Of a stretch of DNA of 5,569 nt, positions 1 to 5,563 are shown piece by piece. Made by a program: the position numbers and the translations under genes. This DNA is from Candidatus Hydrogenedentota bacterium (GTDB lineage Bacteria; Spirochaetota; Leptospiria; Turneriellales; J094): NCBI GenBank assembly GCA_003695005.1, contig RFJE01000206.1, positions 1 through 5,569 on the forward strand. Reading direction: 5' to 3'. The notes beneath the pieces were generated by a model that saw only the letters and a list, made by a program, of their open reading frames with translations, made no database searches and had not been told where the DNA came from. Each line of letters begins with the position of its first letter. Position 1 is the stretch's first letter.

Positions 1-2660
1 GTAAAGTCGAAGTATACAATGTTATCATTGGCAGCATCCCCGTGACCGGTGGCATTAAAAGTAAGTCCGGTGTAACCTGCTACACTAAAGTTTGTTGCAT
101 TAACAGTAGCATCAGAGATGTTTTCGCTGTACGTAAGCTTTATAGCATCAATTTGTCCATTTGCATTGAAATCCTGTGTTTCGCGAGAAAGCAGGACAGG
201 AGCTGCTTTATCGGTGGCCGTTTTGCTTGTGCTGGCTAATAAATTACCCCACATATCCGTTAACGTTCCTTGGGTGTAATTGACCGTTGGGGTGGATCCT
301 GTATCTGCGGATGCTCCTTCGGTAAACGTAATATAAATGATATTATTATTGGTCACATCTCCATTTGTTGTAGAGCTAAAGCTTTCTCCTGTATAACCTA
401 CAACATCAAAATCCGTGGCTGTTACACTTGCATCTGAAATATTTTCATCAAATGTAACTTTAACCGCATCAATTTTACCATTACCATTTAAGTCGGCAGT
501 TTCTACTGCTGTAATGGTCGGTGGAATGGTATCGACTCCAAACGTTCCTGTAATGGCACTAAATGTATTTACGGAAATATTTCCCACACCATCTTGGAAT
601 TGTAAACTACCAGCAGACGTAGTAATGGTATCCCCCACAGCAATGGTGGGAGCAGAAGTTGTAGAAGATAGAGTAACTGTTAAAACATCCCCTGCTGCAT
701 TCCATACTGCAGATCCAATGTTACTAGAACCATCTAGCCAAGTATGTGAATTGTTCAAAGTTAATCCTAAATCGATATTGGCAGCTGAGACCGCTGGTTT
801 TGTAGTTGGCTCCGAAAAGGTAATGGTAACAGTATCTCCAGCATTTGGGCCGGGAGAAGCCCCCCCATCGGCAGCAACAGCAGAGATGATTTGTGGAGCT
901 GCTTTGTCTGTCGGAGTCAGTGGACCTGCACTGGCTAAAGAAGAAGTCCCTGCTAAATTCGTTAATGTGCCAGCTGTATAAGTTACAGCTGGAGTGGCAT
1001 CGGTATCTGCCGTGCCTGATTCTGTAAAGGTTATATAAATTACATTATTATTGGCAGTATCTCCATTGGTGGTACTCGAAAAAGCAAGACCTGTGTAACC
1101 AGTAATGCTAAAGTCTGCTGGATTAACTGTGGTATCATCCACATTATCATTAAAAGTAATTTTAATCGCATCAATTTGGCCATTTTTATTTAGGTCCTGT
1201 GTTTCTAATGTTTGGATCGCTAAATCACCAAAAGATCCTGTAATAGGGGCTGAATTATTGGCAGCGTTAGAAACCGCATCTAAAATGGTAACTCCATCTA
1301 AAGTAATGATGTCCCCTACGGCAACACTTGGTTTTGCTGGTGTTCCACTTGCTGCATTTAGAGTAACTACTAAGGTGGTAGCACTTGTCCAAGTTGCCGA
1401 AGAAATAGCATTCGCAGAATCTTTCCAAGTATGCGCATTATTTAATTGTAAAACCCCATCAATAATAGAAGCTGTAATACTTGGCTGGTTTGTATTTTCG
1501 CTAAATGTTAAAGTTACATAATCTCCTGCGTTTATACCGGGACTACTCGGTGCTGGGTCCGTAGCAACTGCGCTAATAAGGGCAGGAGGAGCTTTATCGG
1601 TGGCGGCTGCTGTGGAGGTTGTGGCTAATAAATTTCCCGCTAAATCAGTAAGGGTGCCCTGTGTATAGCTTACAGCCGGTGTCGCGTTCGTATCGGGTGC
1701 TCCCGATTCTGTAAAAGATATATAAATCACGTTATTGTCGGCAACATCGCCGTTCGCGGAAGAGTTAAAAGTAAGACCTGTATAACCGGTTACAGCAAAG
1801 TCTGTAGCCCGGACTGAGCTATCTTTTATATTTTCCGAAAAAGTAATTTTAATAGCATCAATTTGACCATTTTTATTTAAATCTTGTGTTTCCCATGATG
1901 TAATGGTTGGTGGAGTAGAATCTGCATTAAACGTACCTGATAAAGTAATAGTATTATTTGTAGCATTTCCTGCTGCGTCCTGAATCGTTGTACCATCGGC
2001 TGTAATACTATCTGGGGTAGGATCCGTTTGGATTGTAGCTTGCACAGCATCAGATCCCATGGTGATGGTTAATGTGTCATTGGCCACGGTGGTAGAAGAC
2101 CAAACAGCAGAAGTAATCGCGCCGGCTCCATCTAACCAACTATGAGCATTACTAGGAGCTAAAACAGTATTGATATTGCTGGAATTAATAACGGGTGCAT
2201 TCGTACTTTCAGAAAACGTAATCACTACGGTATCATCACCATCGGGGCCATTAAGAATGGTCGTATTATCGGAAGCAAAAGCGGAAAGCATAGCTGGTGG
2301 TGCTGTGTCGGTTACCGTGAATGTGGTCGCTGCTAATGCATTCCCAACAATATCTGTTACTCCTGGGGTATTATTATCAATATAATTAAAGGTAGGAATA
2401 GCATCGGTTTTGTAGGCATTATTTTCTGTAAATAATAAGTACACTACATTGTCATCTGCGACATCTCCTAAATACGTTGGATTAAACGTAAGACCGGTAA
2501 CCGCTGCTCCGCCCAGTTTAATATCAAATCGACCGTTATTGACTGCATTTTGTACCGAAGCATCATCCACCGCTTCCGAAAAAGTAATTTTAATGGCTTC
2601 TATTAAACCATTGGAGTTCCCATCTATCGTACCAATGGAAGTGATAGTTGGTGGTGTGGT
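1..2660 (-). repeat. Alternating A/B Ig-like module array in the coding sequence
   Basis: Modules by DNA position, N- to C-terminal: A1 2660-2310, B1 2309-1923, A2 1922-1599, B2 1598-1227, A3 1226-909, B3 908-534, A4 533-213, A5 212 to the left edge (partial). A-loop starts are 247, 229, 234 and 107 codons apart, so the last step lacks a B module. A2 and A3 share an identical 18-residue stretch beginning ETQDLNKNGQ, although their DNA differs at several third positions. A1 is the most divergent, and A4 is changed at several positions. The copies are conserved in protein but not identical in DNA, which points to old duplications rather than a recent expansion or assembly artefact. Each module ends in a D-x-AGN-like strand and most begin with D-[TK]-x-[PA]-P. 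Confidence 0.85.
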
Positions 2661-3443
2661 ATCCGTAGACGGATCTTGCGCGCCTTCGTACACTTTAACC
2701 CGATCCATGATGTAGTAAGCTGTATCACCTAACCCCCATCCACCATCCCAGCTATAGTCATTAAACTGAATTTGGCTTACCGGGCCAGGATTTGCAGGGG
2801 TTAGCCAACCACTTGAACAGTTGGTTGTGTCCAGAACTCCAGGGTTCGAGTTATTATCCATGATAATTTTATATAAATCATTTGTATTATCTCCAATAAC
2901 ACGAACTCGACGCCAGTCTGTATTATTAATAATGTCACAAGCTGCAGGCATCACAAAATTCTGCCCAACCCAAGTTTGCAATCTGCCAATTCCATTACCG
3001 TTTGCGTAACCTTCCCCTCCTAAATCCGTAGCTATAATAACATTACCTGCCGCATCTCGAAAGTATAAATTAAAAGAGTCAGCATCAGGATCTGACACTT
3101 TAAAGTAAATATCAATATATGTAAATTGCAGTCCGCTTCCTGTAAAATCTGCTTGCAAACGATTGTTGGAAGAAGATTCATTTAATTGTTGATGGTGAAC
3201 TCCCTGTCCTGTGTAACCATTCGCCACTACATCGCGAATCCCGTTTGCATTCCAAGCAACAGTAAGCCAATCTGGCTGGGTTCCTGTCCCATTGCCTAAT
3301 GGGCCTGGAGTCGCTCCGGCACCTACGGTTAGCGGTTGTCCTAATGTATAAGCTTCAAAATCATCCTGGAAACGAGTATCTGCATACAGTGCTACCGTAA
3401 AAAGAAACGAGAGAATGATTGCAATATGTTTGCGTTTATGCAT
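1..3443 (-). CDS. Giant secreted Ig-like repeat protein (partial, C-terminus beyond window)
   Basis: An unbroken minus-strand frame runs from ATG at 3443 to base 1 (1147 codons, no stop), so the 3' end is missing. The start is fixed by AGGAGGTG five to seven bases upstream and by a signal peptide: basic MHKRKH, a hydrophobic stretch at about residues 7-20, and likely cleavage after LYA-21. Residues 22-258 form a jelly-roll-like domain. From 262 onward, two Ig-like beta-sandwich modules alternate. A is about 107 residues and has a DxNxNGxI[DE] loop plus GYTGLTF, NNVIYI and LTDLAGN motifs. B is about 125 residues and has a TFSE motif, HTWxD and VGDxIT. Both resemble the SbsA/Big_5 type of bacterial Ig-like domain. 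The only cysteines seen are C169 and C209, both in the N-terminal domain. A role as adhesin, surface-layer or matrix protein is inferred from architecture. No catalytic motif was recognised. It is the third gene of a coupled operon with the barrel and the small secreted protein. Confidence 0.9.
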   Translation of the reverse strand, partial: MHKRKHIAIILSFLFTVALYADTRFQDDFEAYTLGQPLTVGAGATPGPLGNGTGTQPDWLTVAWNANGIRDVVANGYTGQGVHHQQLNESSSNNRLQADFTGSGLQFTYIDIYFKVSDPDADSFNLYFRDAAGNVIIATDLGGEGYANGNGIGRLQTWVGQNFVMPAACDIINNTDWRRVRVIGDNTNDLYKIIMDNNSNPGVLDTTNCSSGWLTPANPGPVSQIQFNDYSWDGGWGLGDTAYYIMDRVKVYEGAQDPSTDTTPPTITSIGTIDGNSNGLIEAIKITFSEAVDDASVQNAVNNGRFDIKLGGAAVTGLTFNPTYLGDVADDNVVYLLFTENNAYKTDAIPTFNYIDNNTPGVTDIVGNALAATTFTVTDTAPPAMLSAFASDNTTILNGPDGDDTVVITFSESTNAPVINSSNINTVLAPSNAHSWLDGAGAITSAVWSSTTVANDTLTITMGSDAVQATIQTDPTPDSITADGTTIQDAAGNATNNTITLSGTFNADSTPPTITSWETQDLNKNGQIDAIKITFSENIKDSSVRATDFAVTGYTGLTFNSSANGDVADNNVIYISFTESGAPDTNATPAVSYTQGTLTDLAGNLLATTSTAAATDKAPPALISAVATDPAPSSPGINAGDYVTLTFSENTNQPSITASIIDGVLQLNNAHTWKDSANAISSATWTSATTLVVTLNAASGTPAKPSVAVGDIITLDGVTILDAVSNAANNSAPITGSFGDLAIQTLETQDLNKNGQIDAIKITFNDNVDDTTVNPADFSITGYTGLAFSSTTNGDTANNNVIYITFTESGTADTDATPAVTYTAGTLTNLAGTSSLASAGPLTPTDKAAPQIISAVAADGGASPGPNAGDTVTITFSEPTTKPAVSAANIDLGLTLNNSHTWLDGSSNIGSAVWNAAGDVLTVTLSSTTSAPTIAVGDTITTSAGSLQFQDGVGNISVNTFSAITGTFGVDTIPPTITAVETADLNGNGKIDAVKVTFDENISDASVTATDFDVVGYTGESFSSTTNGDVTNNNIIYITFTEGASADTGSTPTVNYTQGTLTDMWGNLLASTSKTATDKAAPVLLSRETQDFNANGQIDAIKLTYSENISDATVNATNFSVAGYTGLTFNATGHGDAANDNIVYFDF
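2670..3380 (-). other. N-terminal jelly-roll (LamG/concanavalin-like) domain of the giant protein
   Basis: This covers residues 22-258, between the signal peptide and the first Ig-like module. It opens with FQDDFEAYTLGQPL followed by a Trp-containing stretch, a common opening of bacterial concanavalin-like or LamG-like beta-sandwich domains. Later segments such as YIDIYFKVSD, FNLYFRDAAGN, WRRVRVIGD and YYIMDRVKVYEG read as alternating beta strands, and the last is typical of the closing strand of such folds. C169 and C209 are the only cysteines in the visible protein and could pair. The usual role of such folds is binding glycan or another ligand. The fold is assigned from strand pattern and opening motif only, so the ligand is unknown. 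Confidence 0.5.
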
Positions 3444-3446
3444 GCT

Positions 3447-3454
3447 CACCTCCT
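3447..3454 (-). promoter_or_regulatory. Shine-Dalgarno of the giant gene, overlapping the upstream stop codon
   Basis: Reading the minus strand, TAGGAGGTGAGCATG contains the TAG stop of the small secreted protein (3455-3453), a near-perfect AGGAGGTG and the ATG at 3443. The stop shares its last two bases with the ribosome-binding site, so ribosomes finishing the small gene sit on the start of the giant gene. This supports translational coupling and fixes the start. Confidence 0.9.
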
Positions 3455-3860
3455 ACCGTTCTACTCCATCCACAGGATATGGTAAATCAAACCTCTTTAC
3501 TCCTTGCCGCGAAATCGCATAGTGAATGTATTTCCACCTTGTATCTTTAGGGACAATTAATACTAAATACTTTTTACCTCCTAATGTTACCTTTTGAATT
3601 CTTGCTTGACGAATTTCAGTACGAATTCCTTGTAAATGCTTTCTGTTCTCAGCAGAGTCGGGTACAATAAAAAGACGTCCTAAATTTTGCCAGCGAGCGA
3701 GTTTTTGCTTTGTAGCCTGCAATCGAACTAATTTTCTCAAGTTTTCTCTGAGCTCTTTAGCATGTTTTATATATTCTTGTTTCGATTGATTTGAGTCAGC
3801 ATACATAAAATTGAGAAAAGAAAAGAATGCAATAAAAACAGCGATCCATTTCAGCTTCAC
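3453..3860 (-). CDS. Small basic secreted protein, unknown function
   Basis: This is a 135-residue product starting at GTG (3860), chosen because AGGAGG lies five bases upstream and the start yields a clean signal peptide: MKLKW, a hydrophobic stretch at about 6-19, and probable cleavage after MYA-21. The same L/M-Y-A-D cleavage context occurs in the giant protein. Mature residues 24-60 and 72-90 are rich in Lys, Arg, Gln and Glu and look helical, possibly coiled coil. A beta-rich stretch at about 90-116 follows, with GGKKYLVLIVP then WKYIHY. Two IVP motifs (65-67 and 102-104) introduce the segments after each part. The mature protein has no cysteine and is strongly basic. It overlaps the barrel gene by 4 nt (GTGA) and ends 9 nt before the giant gene, so it is probably a periplasmic or secreted partner of one of them. 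I do not recognise the family. Confidence 0.85.
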   Translation of the reverse strand: MKLKWIAVFIAFFSFLNFMYADSNQSKQEYIKHAKELRENLRKLVRLQATKQKLARWQNLGRLFIVPDSAENRKHLQGIRTEIRQARIQKVTLGGKKYLVLIVPKDTRWKYIHYAISRQGVKRFDLPYPVDGVER

Positions 3861-4963
3861 TTTTTCCTCCTTTTCTTATGCTTTTTGTGCTTTTTATGCT
3901 TATGGGCTTTAACAATTTTTTCTCCTCTTTCATTTAGAGTCGATTCATCGAGCGGGTTTTCCGCTAAAGGATCTTCTAAAAGAAGTGGCTTGTTTACAGG
4001 GGCTAATTTCTTCGGACCAATAGAACCAAAAGGTTTAGAAAAGCGGGCACTTATCATAATATTATTGCCTAAAATTCCCATCGGTTGATACGACCCATCA
4101 ATTTTCCAGGTAAAGCTTGGCATTTCTTGTGCAACCCCTGTGCCAAAAGCAATCCCATTGAGTGCTAACCCCGAAAGATAACGCCCCATTAAAAACCACT
4201 TAAAGCGACCAAAGTAAAGAGAAAGTTTTGCTCCACCGCCTACGACTAAAATTTTCTCGAGCCAATATTCTCCACTTGGACCAAAAGAAAAATTCATCCA
4301 CTTTGGTAAAAAGGATTTTAATTCATAAGTTAAAGCTGCATTGAATTTTGCTGGCAACGGTGAGGCCTGCCTTTCAAACTTTATCCCAGGACCAAATCCC
4401 GTACCGGAAACAGAAAGCCAGAGAAAATTTCGCATCACTAACATTTGCCCTTTCATGCCAGCATCAAAACCCACCCCCGTAGCTGTAACCTGGTCTAATT
4501 TATCATAAAGCAAACGAACATTTCCACCAATTGTCCACCGACCAAATAAAGGACGAGCATAATTTAAAATTCCCATAATTTCATAAGCGGAAATGGAACC
4601 TGTGGAGATTCCATTGGCATCTACACCATCAAAACGACCATAATTTAAATGCGCAAAAGAAATCCCAAAAGTACCAACCGTAGGTGAAACCTGGTATACA
4701 AACGATGCATTTAAGTATGAAATGGAAGCAGGCAGCTTTTGGTATGTTACAAGCCCATCCCAGGAATAGTGATAGCCTGGATAAGGCTCTGCAGTAGCTG
4801 CTGGATTAATGGCCATAGCTTCTACACCGGTAAGTTTAGCAGAATGCCCCCTCGACAATTCATAAGCATTGGAAGGTAATGTCATAATAGGGGCTGTGGA
4901 AGTAAAACTTGCAAAAAGTGGTGCATACCATACAAAAATGCTGATGATCAACACCCGTTTCAT
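3857..4963 (-). CDS. PorV/PorQ (UPF0164-like) outer-membrane beta-barrel protein
   Basis: This 368-residue product has a signal peptide (MKRV, hydrophobic stretch to about residue 17, cleavage likely after LFA-18). Next comes an N-terminal segment with ELSRGHSAKLTGVEAMAINPAA (residues 35-56), which matches the pattern of PorV/PorQ/FadL-related barrels, where a small-residue helix leads into a conserved NPA (here 53-55). Residues 64-312 show alternating aromatic/hydrophobic strands with glycine-rich turns, and the last strand is probably MISARFSKPF (303-312). Family members are outer-membrane barrels. PorV itself shuttles type IX cargo in Bacteroidota, and most others have no assigned substrate. 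Residues 313-368 are an unusual extension: a Pro/Leu/Glu-rich linker, then a Lys/His-rich end. ATG at 4963 is preceded by AAGGGGAA, a moderate ribosome-binding site. It is the first gene of the three-gene cassette. The fold is fairly sure; the substrate is unknown. Confidence 0.82.
   Translation of the reverse strand: MKRVLIISIFVWYAPLFASFTSTAPIMTLPSNAYELSRGHSAKLTGVEAMAINPAATAEPYPGYHYSWDGLVTYQKLPASISYLNASFVYQVSPTVGTFGISFAHLNYGRFDGVDANGISTGSISAYEIMGILNYARPLFGRWTIGGNVRLLYDKLDQVTATGVGFDAGMKGQMLVMRNFLWLSVSGTGFGPGIKFERQASPLPAKFNAALTYELKSFLPKWMNFSFGPSGEYWLEKILVVGGGAKLSLYFGRFKWFLMGRYLSGLALNGIAFGTGVAQEMPSFTWKIDGSYQPMGILGNNIMISARFSKPFGSIGPKKLAPVNKPLLLEDPLAENPLDESTLNERGEKIVKAHKHKKHKKHKKRRKK
3866..3871 (-). 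promoter_or_regulatory. Shine-Dalgarno embedded in the barrel gene's last codons
   Basis: AGGAGG lies inside the codons for the Arg-Arg pair of the barrel's terminal KRRKK, five bases before the GTG of the small secreted protein. GTG and the barrel's TGA overlap as GTGA (3860-3857). The two Arg codons are both AGG, read in frame as AGG AGG, so one hexamer serves as protein code and ribosome-binding site. Confidence 0.88.
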
Positions 4964-5003
4964 AAGTTCCCCTTCTCTCTTATACTATGACGAATGGGAG
5001 TTA

Positions 5004-5035
5004 GAAAAAGTCGACAAAATTTTAAAAAAAGTTGA
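5004..5035. repeat. 12-nt direct repeat with 20-bp period around the -10 candidate
   Basis: On the plus strand, GAAAAAGTCGAC (5004-5015) and AAAAAAGTTGAC (5024-5035) match at 10 of 12 positions and start exactly 20 bp apart, about two helical turns. The candidate -10 box lies between them, overlapping one base of the second copy. That arrangement would suit a tandem-bound repressor, but part of the match comes from A-runs, so the site is tentative. Confidence 0.35.
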
Positions 5036-5046
5036 CGTAGGGTAAA
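5019..5046 (-). promoter_or_regulatory. Candidate sigma70-type promoter of the barrel operon
   Basis: On the minus strand, TTTACC (5046-5041, 4/6 match to TTGACA) is followed after 16 bases by TAAAAT (5024-5019, 5/6 match to TATAAT). A start of transcription near 5012 would leave a leader of about 50 nt before the barrel ATG. The region is so AT-rich that chance matches are likely, so this is only the best candidate by eye. Confidence 0.3.
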
Positions 5047-5136
5047 TTTTTACTTTGAAAAATAGATGTCAGTATTTTTTAATCTTCTTATTCGTTAAAA
5101 TTAGAATGGATGAAAGCATTTGCTAATGTTTGTTCG

Positions 5137-5547
5137 CTAGGCCACTTTATCGAGTATCTTTTCTAAGAGGCGCTTATTAAACTCATCGGACATATCCCAG
5201 CGGCTTTGCATGGCCGCTAAAACTTGTTCGGTTCTTTTCTGTCCATCTTCAATGATTAGCTGCGTACGTTTATTCCCTTCCTCAATGATTTTTTCTAAAC
5301 GCTTATGGCCGTCCTCCACCATTTGTTGGGTTCGCTTATTGCTTTCATCAATCATTTGTTGGGTTCGCTTATTGCTTTCATCAATCATTTGTTGAGTTTG
5401 TTTATTGCTTTCTTCTATTAACTTTTGTAACCTTTCGTCAGCCCGTCGATTTTCTTTTTGCGATTGGTATGCAAAATACCACATTAAAAAACCAAAAAAA
5501 AGGCCTAATATACTCGCCATCCCTGCTGTTGTATTTAACCACTCCAT
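5137..5547 (-). CDS. Membrane-anchored hendecad coiled-coil protein
   Basis: This 136-residue protein has one hydrophobic segment at about residues 7-27 (with GLFFGFLMWYFAY), followed by KENRRADER. The positive-inside rule puts the C-terminal rod in the cytoplasm. Residues 43-108 are six 11-residue repeats: LIEESNKQTQQ, MIDESNKRTQQ twice, MVEDGHKRLEK, IIEEGNKRTQL and IIEDGQKRTEQ, with a degenerate seventh at 109-119. An 11-residue period with paired hydrophobic residues at the repeat start is typical of right-handed or nearly straight hendecad coiled coils. A closing amphipathic helix, EFNKRLLEKILDKV, ends the protein. Small proteins of this shape occur in many bacteria without known function; oligomerising scaffold or spacer is inference. 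The ATG at 5547 gives the complete membrane helix, but no ribosome-binding site precedes it. An ATG at residue 10 would shorten the helix and also lacks one. Confidence 0.85.
   Translation of the reverse strand: MEWLNTTAGMASILGLFFGFLMWYFAYQSQKENRRADERLQKLIEESNKQTQQMIDESNKRTQQMIDESNKRTQQMVEDGHKRLEKIIEEGNKRTQLIIEDGQKRTEQVLAAMQSRWDMSDEFNKRLLEKILDKVA
5321..5394 (-). repeat. 33-bp exact tandem repeat in the coiled-coil gene
   Basis: Bases 5321-5353 and 5354-5386 are identical 33-mers, and the first 8 bases of the next unit (5387-5394) match too before divergence. Each unit encodes one 11-residue coiled-coil repeat, so gain or loss of a unit keeps the frame and the coiled-coil register. Confidence 0.92.
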
Positions 5548-5557
5548 CTTTTATTAA

Positions 5558-5563
5558 ATTATA
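5558..5563 (-). promoter_or_regulatory. Candidate -10 box for a leaderless or near-leaderless transcript
   Basis: A perfect TATAAT (5563-5558 on the minus strand) ends 10 bases before the ATG of the coiled-coil gene. Transcription would then begin about 2-5 bases before the start codon, leaving no room for a ribosome-binding site, and none is visible. The -35 region lies outside the window. Confidence 0.4.

Larger units (their letters stand above)
4964..5136 (-). other. Intergenic spacer upstream of the barrel operon
   Basis: This 173-nt, very AT-rich stretch separates the coiled-coil gene from the three-gene cassette. It holds the candidate promoter and direct repeat described separately, and the barrel's ribosome-binding site at 4974-4968. 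I found no convincing GC-rich hairpin with a T-run to terminate the coiled-coil gene; the only small stem, AGCA-TT-TGCT at 5115-5124, is too weak. Read-through from the upstream gene therefore cannot be excluded. Confidence 0.6.

Noticed and set aside
415..981. Plus-strand open frame of 188 codons
   Set aside because: It lies wholly antisense to the Ig-repeat gene, whose frame continues on both sides. Its Val/Ser/Pro-rich product recurs in other shadow frames because the real gene is repetitive, and it lacks a ribosome-binding site of note.
1105..1521. Plus-strand open frame of 138 codons
   Set aside because: Same antisense phase over the repeat array, with no family features. The similar plus-strand frames at 42-239, 2170-2385, 2449-2715 and 2821-3009 fall for the same reason.
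1..2660. A-module loops considered as dockerin or true EF-hand domains
   Set aside because: Position 12 is Lys, no helix follows the loop, and the loop leads straight into a beta strand of an Ig-like module. No paired second loop or cohesin is present.
3885..4088. Plus-strand frame of 67 codons
   Set aside because: Antisense to the C-terminal part of the barrel gene, without supporting signals.
5016..5031. AAAATTTTAAAAAAAG run considered as a terminator
   Set aside because: There is no GC-bearing stem before the T-run on the coding strand; it is better explained as AT-rich promoter sequence.
5210..5395. Plus-strand frame of 61 codons, with repeated Ser/Ile/Leu stretches
   Set aside because: It is the mirror image of the hendecad repeats on the other strand; its periodicity comes from the 33-bp unit.
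5321..5419. Short repeats considered as a CRISPR array
   Set aside because: The units are directly adjacent with no spacers and keep the reading frame of a coiled-coil protein.
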